From assembly GCA_947589405.1 (NCBI GenBank), contig CANQBT010000001.1, forward strand, positions 1 to 47,788: DNA of 47,788 nt. Direction: 5' to 3'. The translations under genes and the position numbers were made by a program. The notes under the pieces are model-generated. The model did no database searches, had not been told where the DNA came from, and saw nothing but the letters and a program-made list of their open reading frames with translations. The DNA comes from an uncultured Clostridia bacterium. GTDB taxonomy: Bacteria > Bacillota > Clostridia > Lachnospirales > CAG-274. This document shows positions 16,480-25,387 of the stretch, in pieces. Position 1 is the stretch's first letter, and each line of letters starts with the position of its first letter.

Positions 16480-17924
16480 AAAGCGCCATTAAAAAAATAT
16501 TCTGGCTTTACCTTATAATATTTCTTCTGCTCATAGGCTATCTTCTCAAGCTATGTCTTTACGATTCCCATTCCTTTGTGGCAAATCCCTATAACAAAAG
16601 GCTTTCCCAAAGCGAGGAGGGAATAAAAAGAGGATCTATATACGACGCCAACGGCGATGTCATTGCAGAGGACGTGCTTCAAGAGGACGGAACATACAAA
16701 AGAGTATATACAAATGCCGAAAGCTATGCTCATACCGTAGGCTATACCGTAAAGGGCAAGGCAGGCGTTGAATCCAAATACAACTTTATGCTTACATCTG
16801 TAAGCTTTGAGCTGGCTCAGAGGATAGCAAGCCTGTGGGGTACCGAAATAGAAGGCAATTCCCTTGTGCTTACCCTTGACGACAGACTTCAGCAAATAGC
16901 GGCAAAGGAGCTGGCGGGACAGAAGGGCGCCATAGTGGCTATGGAGCCTTCTACAGGCAAGATACTTTGTATGGTATCGACTCCCTCCTTCGACAGTAAT
17001 TCCGTAGATGAAAACTGGGAAGAGCTGAATTCCGATGAGGACAATTCACCTCTTCTGAACAGAGCAACACAGGGACTTTATCCTCCCGGCTCAACATTCA
17101 AGATAGTAACTGCCGCCTCCGCAATAGCAAACGGACAAACGGATATGCAATATAAATGTACGGGTGCCGAAAAATTTGCTCACAGCGTGATACATTGCTA
17201 CAATGAGCAGGCTCATGGAAATATGGATCTGACATCTGCCTTTGCCGAAAGCTGCAATACCTATTTCGGCACTTTGGGAGTGCAGCTTGGAGCGGAAAAG
17301 CTTATAGAAACGGCTGACAGCTTTAATTTCAACAAGGACATAAATCTTGCCCTTGAGTACAGCAAATCCACATTTCCCATGACGGCAGACGCCGATGTGA
17401 ACGAAATTGTGGAAACGGCATTCGGTCAGGGCAGAACACTTGTATCTCCGCTTTTTATGGCAATGATAACATCGGCTGTAGCCAACAACGGTATGATGAT
17501 GCAGCCCTATGTTGTAGACCATGCCCTTACTCCCGGCGGAGGTGTGCGCAACAGGACACTTCCCGCAAAGCTCAGTCAGATAATGAGTCCTTCAACGGCA
17601 TATGCCCTTAAGGATCTTATGTGCCAGGTGGTAAACAGCGGGACCGCAAGAAACGCCGCCTTTAGCACAAGCTATGAAACTACGGAAACTCTTGCCTCAG
17701 GCTCTTCCGTCATATCTACCGAAAGCGATGATGTCCAGGTAGCAGGAAAAACAGGCACCGCAGAAAATCCTCACGGCGACGACCACGCATGGTTTGTGGC
17801 ATTTGCGCCTGCCGATGATCCCGAAATAGCCGTAGCCGTGCTTTTGGAAAACGCCGGCAAGGGAAGCAACGCCATACCTGCCGCAAGGAAAATAATGCAG
17901 GAATATATACAGAATATAAATTGA
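16476..17924 (+). CDS. Penicillin-binding protein (PbpA/FtsI-type transpeptidase)
   Basis: The product has 482 residues with one N-terminal membrane anchor (about 8-28) and an extracellular transpeptidase domain. The three active-site motifs are intact: STFK (Ser206-Lys209), SCN (259-261) and KTGT (425-428). The N-terminal module is short (about 30-140), as in the actinobacterial PbpA-type proteins paired with a SEDS gene, rather than the long pedestal of classical FtsI. It cross-links new peptidoglycan strands made by the SEDS protein just upstream, with which its start overlaps. It is the last gene of the operon and is followed by a strong shared hairpin. Confidence 0.95.
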   Translation: MKSAIKKIFWLYLIIFLLLIGYLLKLCLYDSHSFVANPYNKRLSQSEEGIKRGSIYDANGDVIAEDVLQEDGTYKRVYTNAESYAHTVGYTVKGKAGVESKYNFMLTSVSFELAQRIASLWGTEIEGNSLVLTLDDRLQQIAAKELAGQKGAIVAMEPSTGKILCMVSTPSFDSNSVDENWEELNSDEDNSPLLNRATQGLYPPGSTFKIVTAASAIANGQTDMQYKCTGAEKFAHSVIHCYNEQAHGNMDLTSAFAESCNTYFGTLGVQLGAEKLIETADSFNFNKDINLALEYSKSTFPMTADADVNEIVETAFGQGRTLVSPLFMAMITSAVANNGMMMQPYVVDHALTPGGGVRNRTLPAKLSQIMSPSTAYALKDLMCQVVNSGTARNAAFSTSYETTETLASGSSVISTESDDVQVAGKTGTAENPHGDDHAWFVAFAPADDPEIAVAVLLENAGKGSNAIPAARKIMQEYIQNIN

Positions 17925-17944
17925 TACAGACCTTTATAATTCAA

Positions 17945-17998
17945 TAATAAAAAAAAAGGCTGCCGCAAATGTTTAATAAACATCTGCGTGCAGCCCTT
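17945..17998. terminator. Bidirectional terminator between convergent genes
   Basis: GGCTGC-(C)-GCA...ATGTTTA pairs with TAAACAT...TGC-GCAGCC (17958-17995). On the minus strand it is followed by a long T-run (plus-strand As at 17948-17957), giving a strong terminator for the stalk-domain gene. On the plus strand CTTTATATT follows, which could also end the pbp operon. Confidence 0.85.
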
Positions 17999-18016
17999 TA
18001 TATTATGCTGTGCAAA

Positions 18017-18664
18017 TTATTCTGCTTCTGTAGTTGTTTCTGTAGCTTCTTCGTCAGCTTCTGTTGTTTCCTCAGCTGCTTCTGTAGCTTCTTCATCAGC
18101 TTCGGTCACATTCTCTGTAGCTTCCTCAGTAACGGCTTCAGTCGTTGCCTCAGCAGTAGTTTCCTCTGTCTTTGCGGCGTTTACGGTAACAGTTCTTGTT
18201 GCTGCGTCCCACTCTACCTCAAAGCCAAAGTATTCTGAAAGGAATCTGACGGGAACCATAGTTCTGCTGTTTATGATAGTTGCAGGAGTGTCAATGTCTA
18301 CAGTATATTCTGTATCTCCGTCGTTATAAACAAGCTTAGGCTCGCCTATAGTCATGGAAGCTGTAAGACCGTCCTTTTCCATAACAACTGTCTTTGTATC
18401 TGCCTTCCAGTCAACGTCACAGCCAAGAGCCTCTGCAATTACTCTGAAAGGTACCATAGTTCTGTCGTTTACTATAACGGCAGGCTGGTCGCTCTCTACA
18501 GCGGCGCCTGATACTATAACTGTAACGGCTGAACCTGATGCTACGGGAGCTGCTGCAACAAGAGCAGGAGCATCTGCTTCTCCGTCACCTGCTGCATGAA
18601 CAGGTACCATTATTGCTGCCATTGTCATTGCCATAGCAAGTAACATACATAATTTCTTTTTCAT
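18017..18664 (-). CDS. Exported stalk-domain protein with Thr/Glu tail
   Basis: The product has about 215 residues from the ATG at 18664, which has GGAGG 7 bases upstream. It has a clear signal peptide ending near VHAAG. The body holds a copper-amine-oxidase-N-like (stalk) domain in two halves, each with the diagnostic INSRTMVPVRFLSE or VNDRTMVPFRVIAE pattern. It lacks any catalytic amine-oxidase part, so it is a structural or carbohydrate-contacting module. The last ~48 residues are almost only Thr, Glu and Ala (TTEAVTEEATE-type repeats), resembling a spacer or glycosylated stalk. No sortase motif or membrane anchor follows, so it is probably secreted or loosely wall-bound. A second small hairpin (about 18692-18712) lies in its leader. 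Confidence 0.85.
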   Translation of the reverse strand: MKKKLCMLLAMAMTMAAIMVPVHAAGDGEADAPALVAAAPVASGSAVTVIVSGAAVESDQPAVIVNDRTMVPFRVIAEALGCDVDWKADTKTVVMEKDGLTASMTIGEPKLVYNDGDTEYTVDIDTPATIINSRTMVPVRFLSEYFGFEVEWDAATRTVTVNAAKTEETTAEATTEAVTEEATENVTEADEEATEAAEETTEADEEATETTTEAE

Positions 18665-18720
18665 TTTTGTTTCCTCCAATTTATAAAATTTATGACCTGC
18701 CATAAAGGCAGGCAAACACA

Positions 18721-18745
18721 AAGGATGGGCATAATACCCATCCTT
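18721..18745 (-). terminator. Terminator of the rpsU-yqeY operon
   Basis: AAGGATGGG pairs with CCCATCCTT around a 7-base loop. On the minus strand it is followed by TGTGTTT. It lies 12 bases after the yqeY stop and before the stalk-domain gene. Confidence 0.75.
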
Positions 18746-18757
18746 AGGTACACGATC

Positions 18758-19210
18758 TTATAACTGCATAAGCGTTTTTCTTACGATTTCGCTTACCAGC
18801 TTGTTGTCGGCACGGCCTTTGGTCTTGGCTGAAACAGCGCCCATGACCTTGCCCATATCCCTTACGGAACTTGCGCCTGTTTTGTTGATAGCTTCATTAA
18901 CTATTTCAATTATGGACTCCTCAGATAACTGCTCGGGAAGGTAAGCCTTGAGAAGCTCCAGCTTTTTATTGGCAACGTCTATCAGATCCTGACGCTCTGC
19001 TTTTTCAAAATCGGGCATAACATCGTTAAGCTTCTTTATTTCCTTTGTAATAACGCCTAACACGCCTTCGTCGTCAAGATTGTCGATATGGTTGTCCTTT
19101 TCTATCTGTAATACGCCGGCACGGACTATCTGGACTATTTCCTTTTTGACGGTGTCCTTTTCCTTCATTGCCTGCTTGAGATCATTAAAAAGCTGTTCCT
19201 TTAATAACAT
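18758..19210 (-). CDS. yqeY: GatB/YqeY domain protein
   Basis: The product has 150 residues, the usual length of YqeY. It resembles the C-terminal tRNA-contacting tail of the GatB amidotransferase subunit: N-terminal helical part with LNDLKQAMKEKD-type sequence, then DVMPDFEKAERQDL and LPEQLSEESI, ending in GKVMGAVSAKTKGRAD, which is highly conserved in this family. The exact role is unknown; tRNA or RNA binding is inferred from the GatB similarity. An AAGGAT-like site precedes the ATG. It follows rpsU by 29 bases, a conserved arrangement in Firmicutes. Confidence 0.95.
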   Translation of the reverse strand: MLLKEQLFNDLKQAMKEKDTVKKEIVQIVRAGVLQIEKDNHIDNLDDEGVLGVITKEIKKLNDVMPDFEKAERQDLIDVANKKLELLKAYLPEQLSEESIIEIVNEAINKTGASSVRDMGKVMGAVSAKTKGRADNKLVSEIVRKTLMQL

Positions 19211-19239
19211 AAACTATCACTATCCTTTGTGTAAATTAA

Positions 19240-19416
19240 TTAGTTGTACTTACGCTTTCTTGCAGCCTCAGACTTCTTCTTACGCTTTACACTAGGCTTA
19301 TCATAGTGCTCTCTTTTCCTTACCTCGCCCATGATACCTGCCTTAGCACAGTTTCTCTTGAAGCGACGAAGAGCGCTATCCAATGATTCGTTTTCTTTTA
19401 CTCTAACTTCAGACAT
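19240..19416 (-). CDS. rpsU: 30S ribosomal protein S21
   Basis: The product has 58 residues: it starts MSEVRVKENESLDSALRRFK, continues through RNCAKAGIMGEVRKREHYDKP, and ends in a Lys/Arg-rich tail (RKKKSEAARKRKYN). This is the full-length S21 of Firmicutes, a small-subunit protein that helps 16S rRNA pair with the mRNA's Shine-Dalgarno. A strong GGAGGGAGG site precedes the ATG and a near-consensus promoter lies at 19487-19515. It is co-transcribed with yqeY downstream. Confidence 0.97.
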   Translation of the reverse strand: MSEVRVKENESLDSALRRFKRNCAKAGIMGEVRKREHYDKPSVKRKKKSEAARKRKYN

Positions 19417-19486
19417 GTTTCTCCCCTCCCTCCGGTTACTCGATCCTAAGCCTGAACATAGTTGCTCTATTTTCAGACACTACAAA

Positions 19487-19515
19487 ATTATACACAATTT
19501 TTTAACGCTAGTCAA
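19487..19515 (-). promoter_or_regulatory. Strong sigma-A promoter of rpsU-yqeY
   Basis: TTGACT (19510-19515), exactly 17 bases, and TATAAT (19487-19492) on the minus strand, about 70 bases upstream of the rpsU ATG. The near-consensus boxes fit a highly expressed ribosomal gene. The 19417-19700 gap holds only this promoter, the feoB promoter and AT-rich sequence. Confidence 0.85.
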
Positions 19516-19629
19516 CCTTAAAATAGAAAAATTTTAAATTTTTATTAAGTTTTTCATAAAAAAATACTCCTGTCATCAGTCCGCACTATGCTTTTGCATA
19601 TGGTTTGTGACGAATTTTGACTTATAATA

Positions 19630-19658
19630 TTGACAAAAAAGCCGGTATTGAATACAAT
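19630..19658 (+). promoter_or_regulatory. Strong sigma-A promoter of feoB
   Basis: TTGACA (19630-19635), a 17-base spacer and TACAAT (19653-19658) sit about 45 bases before the FeoAB ATG. A short dyad-like ATCATGCATATC follows at about 19666-19677, where an iron repressor could bind, but it does not clearly match a Fur or DtxR box. Confidence 0.8.
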
Positions 19659-19700
19659 TATTCTATCATGCATATCAGAAAATAAGGAAGGTAGAGCATT

Positions 19701-22052
19701 ATGACACTTAAGGAACTGGAAATAGGAAGATCAGCCGTTATTACCGCCGTAGGCGGAGAAGGCTCTCTGCGCCAGCATTTTCTGGACATGGGAGTAATAC
19801 CGGGAGCCAAAGTAACGCTTATAAAATATGCGCCTATGGGCGACCCTATGGAGCTTATGATACACGGTTACGAGCTGACTCTGCGTATTGCAGACGCAGA
19901 AAAAATAGAAATAGATACCTCTGTACCAAAGTCTGCAAATGAAGGGGAAAGCAAAAAGCTCCCCAATACGAAAAGACCTCATCCCGGCTTAGGCGAAAGC
20001 GGTAAATACCAGGTGAAGGAAACGGAAAATCCCCTGCCTGAGGGAACATTGCTTACATTTGCTCTTGCAGGCAATCAGAACTGCGGAAAGACCACCCTTT
20101 TTAACCAGCTTACAGGCTCCAATCAGCATGTAGGCAACTTTCCCGGCGTTACCGTAGACAGGAAAAGCGGCGTTATAAGAGGACATTCCAATACTCTTGT
20201 GACAGATCTGCCCGGCATATATTCCCTTTCTCCCTACAGCAGCGAGGAAATAGTTTCACGTCAGTTTATACTTGACGAAAAGCCAAAGGGCATCATAAAT
20301 ATAGTAGACGCTACAAATATAGAGAGGAACCTTTACCTTACAATGCAGCTTATGGAGCTTGACATACCTATGGTGCTGGCTCTCAATATGATGGACGAGG
20401 TAAGAGGAAACGGCGGTTCCATAAGGATAAACGACATGGAAGCCATGCTTGGCATACCTGTTGTGCCCATAGCCGCCAATAAGAACGAGGGCGTAGACGA
20501 ACTTGTAAAGCACGCTTTGCACGTTGCCAAATATCAGGAAAGCTCTGTTATAAAGGATTTCTGCGATAAGGACGACAACGGCGGCGCCGTACATAGATGT
20601 ATACACGGTATAATGCACCTTATAGAGGATCACGCAAAGGCTGCACACATTCCCGTAAGATTTGCTGCCAATAAGCTTATTGAGGGAGATGAAAGAGTAC
20701 TGGAGGCTCTTGAGCTTTCAGACAAGGAAAAGCAGTTTGTAGAGGATATAATTGCACAGATGGAGGAGGAGAGAGGTCTTGACAGAGCGGCAGCCATTGC
20801 CGATATGCGTTTTGCATTTATAAAAAAGGTGTGCGACAATACCGTTATAAAGCCAAGAGAAAGCAAGGAGCACGAAAGGAGCCGCAAAGCCGACAGGATA
20901 CTTACAGGCAAATATACGGCTATACCTGCCTTTGCAGGCATAATGGCGCTTGTGTTCTGGCTTACGTTCAACGTAATAGGAGCATGGCTTCAAGGAATTC
21001 TTGAAAATATAATAGGCAAATTATCCGATATTACAGACGGAATACTTGTAGCTGCAAATGTAAACGATGTACTCCGTTCTCTCGTTATAGATGGTATATT
21101 CAACGGCGTAGGCAGCGTACTCAGCTTTATTCCCATAATAGTGACGCTGTTCTTTTTCCTGTCCCTTCTGGAGGACAGCGGATATATGGCAAGAGTTGCC
21201 TTTGTAATGGACAAGCTTCTGAGAAAGATAGGTCTTTCGGGCAGAAGTATAGTGCCTATGCTTATAGGCTTCGGCTGTACGGTACCGGGAGTTATGGCAA
21301 GCCGTACTCTGCCCTCCGAGAGGGACAGAAAAATGACCATAATGCTCACACCCTTTATGAGCTGTACTGCCAAGCTTCCCATATACGGCTTTTTCACGGC
21401 GGCATTTTTCCCGAAATACGGCGGTCTTATAATGGTGTGTCTGTATTTTATAGGAATATTTGTAGGCATACTTGCAGCCCTTACTCTTAAAGGCACTCTT
21501 TTCAAGGGAGAAGCCGTTCCCTTTGTTATGGAGCTGCCTAACTATCGTATGCCCGGCGCCAAGAATGTTGCTCACCTTCTTTGGGACAAGGCAAAGGATT
21601 TCCTTCAAAAGGCGTTTACCGTAATATTCATAGCTACCATAATAGTATGGTTCCTTCAGACCTTCGATTTCAGATTAAATGTCGTAAGCGGTTCTCAGGA
21701 CAGTATACTTGCAGTTATTTCAGGTATTATAGCGCCTATATTCAAGCCTTTGGGCTTTGGTGACTGGAGAGTTTCCACTTCTCTTATAGCAGGCTTTATA
21801 GCTAAGGAAAGCGTTGTTTCCACACTTTCTGTGCTCTTCGGCTCTACGGAGGGACTTCTGGCGCTTATATCTCCCGTATCGGCTTTTGCCCTTCTGGTGT
21901 TCTGCCTGCTCTATACTCCGTGTATTGCAGCGGTTGCATCAGTCAAAAGAGAGCTTGGCGGAAAATGGGCGGCAGCCATTGTTTTGGAGCAATGTACTAT
22001 TGCGTGGATATGCGCTTTTATAGCTAAAATAGCTGTAGGATTTTTTATATAA
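19701..22052 (+). CDS. feoB: Ferrous iron transporter, FeoA-FeoB fusion
   Basis: The product has 783 residues. Residues 1-72 are a complete FeoA SH3-like domain. A charged, Pro-containing linker (about 73-117) follows. The FeoB G-domain has G1 GNQNCGKT (124-131) and G3 DLPG (169-172), then the helical GDI region. The C-terminal ~400 residues form the membrane pore, with the Cys-containing GFGCTVPG and CTAKLPIY motifs in gate-like segments. It imports Fe(II) across the membrane, powered or gated by nucleotide hydrolysis. FeoA is usually a separate gene; fusion forces 1:1 stoichiometry. GGAAGG precedes the ATG. The only neighbour on the same strand is the NCS2 permease, with its own likely promoter. 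Confidence 0.97.
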   Translation: MTLKELEIGRSAVITAVGGEGSLRQHFLDMGVIPGAKVTLIKYAPMGDPMELMIHGYELTLRIADAEKIEIDTSVPKSANEGESKKLPNTKRPHPGLGESGKYQVKETENPLPEGTLLTFALAGNQNCGKTTLFNQLTGSNQHVGNFPGVTVDRKSGVIRGHSNTLVTDLPGIYSLSPYSSEEIVSRQFILDEKPKGIINIVDATNIERNLYLTMQLMELDIPMVLALNMMDEVRGNGGSIRINDMEAMLGIPVVPIAANKNEGVDELVKHALHVAKYQESSVIKDFCDKDDNGGAVHRCIHGIMHLIEDHAKAAHIPVRFAANKLIEGDERVLEALELSDKEKQFVEDIIAQMEEERGLDRAAAIADMRFAFIKKVCDNTVIKPRESKEHERSRKADRILTGKYTAIPAFAGIMALVFWLTFNVIGAWLQGILENIIGKLSDITDGILVAANVNDVLRSLVIDGIFNGVGSVLSFIPIIVTLFFFLSLLEDSGYMARVAFVMDKLLRKIGLSGRSIVPMLIGFGCTVPGVMASRTLPSERDRKMTIMLTPFMSCTAKLPIYGFFTAAFFPKYGGLIMVCLYFIGIFVGILAALTLKGTLFKGEAVPFVMELPNYRMPGAKNVAHLLWDKAKDFLQKAFTVIFIATIIVWFLQTFDFRLNVVSGSQDSILAVISGIIAPIFKPLGFGDWRVSTSLIAGFIAKESVVSTLSVLFGSTEGLLALISPVSAFALLVFCLLYTPCIAAVASVKRELGGKWAAAIVLEQCTIAWICAFIAKIAVGFFI

Positions 22053-22112
22053 AATTTTCTTATATATCCCTAAAGCTCATAATAAATATCTCAATGTAAT
22101 AGCAGTATTTTC

Positions 22113-22141
22113 TTGACATTTTTCCGTAAATAGGGAATAAT
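22113..22141 (+). promoter_or_regulatory. Probable promoter of the NCS2 permease gene
   Basis: TTGACA (22113-22118), 17 bases and AATAAT (22136-22141). The -35 is perfect and the -10 is weaker. It lies about 30 bases before the ATG. The leader is too short for a purine riboswitch. Confidence 0.5.
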
Positions 22142-22170
22142 AAAATATAGGAGAATATGGGAGGTATTTT

Positions 22171-23610
22171 ATGAGAGAAAGGATAAAGGAATTTATAAGA
22201 AAAATATTCCACATAAGAGAGATGGAGACCTCTCTTAAAACTGAGCTTTTGGCAGGAGTGACAAATTATTTTACAATAATATATGCCGTAATGCTTGTGC
22301 CTGAAATACTCATTGGCGCATTTCCGGGAGCCGTTGACGCTCATGGCGAGCTTGTGAAGGACGCTGTGATAGCGGGAAACTTTACGGCTGCCGAAATGCT
22401 TGTGGCGCTGACTGCCGTAGCCTTTGCGGTATCGGGCTTTGCGTCAATATTTATGGGCGTTGTTACCAATATGCCCTTTGTGCAGGGTCCCAGCATAGCC
22501 ATAGGCACATTCGTTACCTATACGATATGCAAGGGCTTTGGATATACCTATAATCAGGCTCTTGCAATAGTGTTTGTTTCCGGCTTGCTTTTCTTTGTGC
22601 TTTCGGCTACGGGTGCAGAGGAGAAAATACACAAGATAGTCCCTCATAATATAAAGTGTGCCGTAAGCGCAGGCATAGGCTTTTTCATAGCCTTTACGGG
22701 AATTGAGAAAGCTCATATAATAGACTATACGGAAGAAGGCGTGCGTTTTTTCAGCTTCAATATGGCTGACAAGGACAACCTGAGCGCCATGCTTGCCATA
22801 GCCATAGTCATATTCATAGTGATACTTATCAAAAAGCATGTACACGGCGCCATATTCATAGGCAAAATGGTCTGCATAGCCCTTGCTTTTCCTCTTGGTC
22901 TTATAAATGCGCTGGGACACGGCAGCTTTGGCTACAGCATACCTATAACAAGCCTTGCGTTCAAGCTGGATTTCAGGTTATTGCTGGATATGTCATCGCC
23001 ATGGGATATAAGCAAGAGTATCGTAACGGTGATCATAATAGTATTTGCCATATGCATTATGGATATATTTGAAACAATGACTCTGCTCATAGCTATGGGT
23101 AATTATTCAGGCATTACATTTGAAAAGATAAAGGATAAGAAACAGCTCCCCAGAATACTTGAGGTAGACGCCATTACAACCTCCGCAGGAGCCTTGATGG
23201 GCTCTACAAGCGTATCCACATATGTAGAATCCTCTACAGGAGTTATAGAAGGAGGACGTACCGGACTTACGTCTGTGATCACAGGTCTGTTTTTCCTGCT
23301 GTCCATATCCTTTACACCTCTTATGAAGGTGGTGCCCTCAGCCGCTACGGCTACAACGCTTATTGTTGCAGGCGTTATGATGATGGGCGTTCTTAAGAAT
23401 ATTAATTTTGACGATATAGCCGAAGCTGTGCCGGCATTCTTCACCATGATGCTTATGCCGATAACAGGCAGTCTGCTCATAGGCATAGGCTTCGGAGTCA
23501 TAACCTATGTGCTCATACATGCTTTTATGGGATATAATACAAAAATAAACGCTGCCCTTGTGGCTCTCGGTATACTTATGTTTATTACGCTTATGTTTAT
23601 ACCGAGATGA
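22171..23610 (+). CDS. NCS2 family (AzgA/PbuG-like) nucleobase permease
   Basis: The product has 479 residues, polytopic with about 13-14 hydrophobic segments. The start (LKTELLAGVTNYFTIIYAV) and the GFASIFMGVVTNMPF segment are typical of the AzgA branch of the nucleobase/cation symporter-2 family. A later DIFETMTLLIAMG and GALMGSTSVSTYVESSTGV segment is a family hallmark in the substrate and proton pathway. These proteins import hypoxanthine, guanine or adenine with protons. The branch-typical PGMGLNA motif is changed here to QGPSIAIG, so the exact substrate is uncertain. GGGAGG precedes the ATG. A degenerate intergenic repeat begins directly after its stop. Confidence 0.92.
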   Translation: MRERIKEFIRKIFHIREMETSLKTELLAGVTNYFTIIYAVMLVPEILIGAFPGAVDAHGELVKDAVIAGNFTAAEMLVALTAVAFAVSGFASIFMGVVTNMPFVQGPSIAIGTFVTYTICKGFGYTYNQALAIVFVSGLLFFVLSATGAEEKIHKIVPHNIKCAVSAGIGFFIAFTGIEKAHIIDYTEEGVRFFSFNMADKDNLSAMLAIAIVIFIVILIKKHVHGAIFIGKMVCIALAFPLGLINALGHGSFGYSIPITSLAFKLDFRLLLDMSSPWDISKSIVTVIIIVFAICIMDIFETMTLLIAMGNYSGITFEKIKDKKQLPRILEVDAITTSAGALMGSTSVSTYVESSTGVIEGGRTGLTSVITGLFFLLSISFTPLMKVVPSAATATTLIVAGVMMMGVLKNINFDDIAEAVPAFFTMMLMPITGSLLIGIGFGVITYVLIHAFMGYNTKINAALVALGILMFITLMFIPR

Positions 23611-23627
23611 TCGGCTTTGTGGAGTAG

Positions 23628-23816
23628 TTATTGGCTTTTGCAAAGCAAAAGTGCCGGGACGCCTTATGTTTATGCTCCTCAAATGAAAAACCGATATTTA
23701 TCACTAGATACGCATACGAAAGCCGTCCCTTAGCCTTTTAAGGCGTAAGGGAAGGTGTCCGCCCAATCATTTCTTTACAATAACATTACATTTGCATTGG
23801 GCGGACGGAAGGGTCG
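23628..23816. repeat. Intergenic palindromic repeat, copy A (degenerate)
   Basis: This is a diverged relative of the two repeats at 33370-33763 and 42981-43257. It shares GGGACGCCTTA(T/A)GTTTATG, a first hairpin (here CCCTTA-GCCTT/AAGGC-TAAGGG, 23727-23752), and a second hairpin (GTCCGCCCAAT 23757-23767 with ATTGGGCGGAC 23796-23806). It also shares ATTTGCAT(T)GGG and the terminal GAAGGGTCGA (23808-23817). It also has a GGCTTTTGCAAAGCAAAAGT dyad (23632-23651) that is the inverted form of a dyad in copy B. The left terminal repeat is missing. The stretch 23611-23900 holds no gene. Confidence 0.75.
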
Positions 23817-23852
23817 ACCTTCCCCATAACTTAATCACCAACCCCACAAATC

Positions 23853-23892
23853 AAAAGAAGCTATCACAGGTCTTATGCGACAGCTTCTTTTT
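23853..23892. terminator. Bidirectional terminator between NCS2 and liv operons
   Basis: AAAGAAGCT(G/A)T pairs with the matching AGCTTCTTT arm (23854-23890). T-rich sequence follows on both strands: TTTTTTTAT on plus, TTTTGATTT on minus. It ends the liv operon and probably the permease transcript. Confidence 0.8.
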
Positions 23893-23900
23893 TTATATTA

Positions 23901-24614
23901 TCATTTTTTCTTTCCAAGATAAAGCTCCTTGACATGTTCATTTGCCAGAAGCTCGGGACCTGTGCCCTCAAGACCGATACTGCCTGTTTCCATAACATAG
24001 CCGTAATGGGCTATTTTAAGAGCCGCATTTGCATTCTGCTCAATAAGGAGAACGGTCATGTTCTGCTCTTGGTTTACCTTTTGTATTATCCTGAAAATAT
24101 CCTTTACCACAAGAGGAGCAAGACCAAGACTGGGTTCGTCCATCATAAGCACCTTTGGCTTGCTCATAAGAGCACGACCTACGGCAAGCATCTGCTGTTC
24201 ACCGCCTGAGAGAGTGCCGCTGAGCTGCTTTGATCTTTCCTTAAGTATAGGAAACATCTCATGTACAAAATCTATGTCCTTCTTGAAGTTTTCCTTGTCC
24301 TTACGGAGATAAGCGCCTATCATAAGGTTCTCATCTACGGTCATATCCGCAAATACATGTCTGCCTTCGGGAACAAGGGTTATACCCATTTTTACAATAT
24401 CCTTTGTGTTAAGTCCTATAAGCTCCTTGCCGTCATAGGTAATAGAGCCTGATACGGGACTTACAAGGCCTGTTATCGTGCGAAGAGTAGTGCTCTTGCC
24501 TGCGCCGTTGGCGCCTACAAGTGTTATTATTTTTCCTTCCTCCACATTCATGGATATGCCGTTAAGGGCGGTTATACCGCCGTATTTTACAACCAGATCT
24601 TTTATCTCAAGCAT
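23901..24614 (-). CDS. livF: Branched-chain amino acid ABC transporter, ATPase LivF
   Basis: The product has 237 residues. Walker A is GANGAGKST (34-42), the signature is LSGGEQQMLAVGRALM, and Walker B is VLMMDEPSLGLAP, the version typical of LivF. It is one of the two ATPases powering branched-chain amino-acid uptake. It is the last gene of livK-H-M-G-F, and its ATG overlaps the livG stop by one base. The hairpin at 23853-23892 ends the transcript. Confidence 0.96.
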   Translation of the reverse strand: MLEIKDLVVKYGGITALNGISMNVEEGKIITLVGANGAGKSTTLRTITGLVSPVSGSITYDGKELIGLNTKDIVKMGITLVPEGRHVFADMTVDENLMIGAYLRKDKENFKKDIDFVHEMFPILKERSKQLSGTLSGGEQQMLAVGRALMSKPKVLMMDEPSLGLAPLVVKDIFRIIQKVNQEQNMTVLLIEQNANAALKIAHYGYVMETGSIGLEGTGPELLANEHVKELYLGKKK

Positions 24615-25387
24615 CAGTTGATCTCCTCCTCTCCAAGATAAGCCTTTATAACAGCAGGGTTATTCTGTATCTCAAAGGGAATACCTCTGGCTATGGTCCT
24701 ACCGTATTCCAGTACCTGTATTTTGTCCGAAATATCCATAACAAGCTGCATATGATGCTCAATAAGTATTATAGTGAGGTGGAATTTATCTCTTATTTCT
24801 CTTATAAATTCTGTCAGATCAACGCTTTCCTTAGGATTCATACCGGCAGCAGGCTCGTCAAGAAGGAGTATCTTAGGTCTTGTAGCCAAAGCTCTTGCTA
24901 TTTCAAGACGTCTTTGCAGTCCGTAGGGAAGGCTTGAGGCAATGTCGTCTTTATGCTCTATAAGTCCTGTTTCCTCAAGAAAAGAGCACGCAAATTCTTT
25001 CATTTTCTTTTCCTCCTTCATAGCGTAAGGCATATGGAGTACCGATGAAAAGAAATCCGTTTTTACGTTAAGATGAGTGGCTATAAGTACGTTTTCAAGT
25101 ACCGTAAGGTCCTTGAAAAGACGTATATTCTGGAAGGTTCTGGCAATACCCATCTTAGCTATCTGATCCGGGCGTTTTCCGTTTATCTTTATACCGTCGA
25201 ATATAATATCTCCCTCTGTAGGAGCATACACGCCTGTAATAAGGTTGAAGGCAGTAGTTTTGCCTGCGCCGTTAGGGCCTATTATGGCAACTATCTCACC
25301 GTCGTTTACAGTCAGGTTGAGAAGATTTACCGCTACAAGACCGCCAAAGCGTATTGTTACGTCCTTTGTTTCAAGTAATGCTGACAT
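24614..25387 (-). CDS. livG: Branched-chain amino acid ABC transporter, ATPase LivG
   Basis: The product has 257 residues. Walker A is GPNGAGKTT (37-45), the signature is LPYGLQRRLEIARALAT (the family's LSYGxQR variant), and Walker B is ILLLDEPAAGMNP, followed by the LIEHHM H-loop. The C-terminal EYLGEE-like end (IKAYLGEEE) is characteristic of LivG. It pairs with LivF on the cytoplasmic side of LivH-LivM. It overlaps livM by one base, so the operon is translated in a coupled way. Confidence 0.96.
   Translation of the reverse strand: MSALLETKDVTIRFGGLVAVNLLNLTVNDGEIVAIIGPNGAGKTTAFNLITGVYAPTEGDIIFDGIKINGKRPDQIAKMGIARTFQNIRLFKDLTVLENVLIATHLNVKTDFFSSVLHMPYAMKEEKKMKEFACSFLEETGLIEHKDDIASSLPYGLQRRLEIARALATRPKILLLDEPAAGMNPKESVDLTEFIREIRDKFHLTIILIEHHMQLVMDISDKIQVLEYGRTIARGIPFEIQNNPAVIKAYLGEEEIN

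Noticed and set aside
19659..19700. A Fur or DtxR box before feoB
   Set aside because: A short ATCATGCATATC dyad is present, but it does not match a known consensus well enough to call.
22053..22170. A purine riboswitch before the nucleobase permease
   Set aside because: The probable promoter leaves about 30 bases of leader, too short for the aptamer, and no conserved purine-aptamer core is present.
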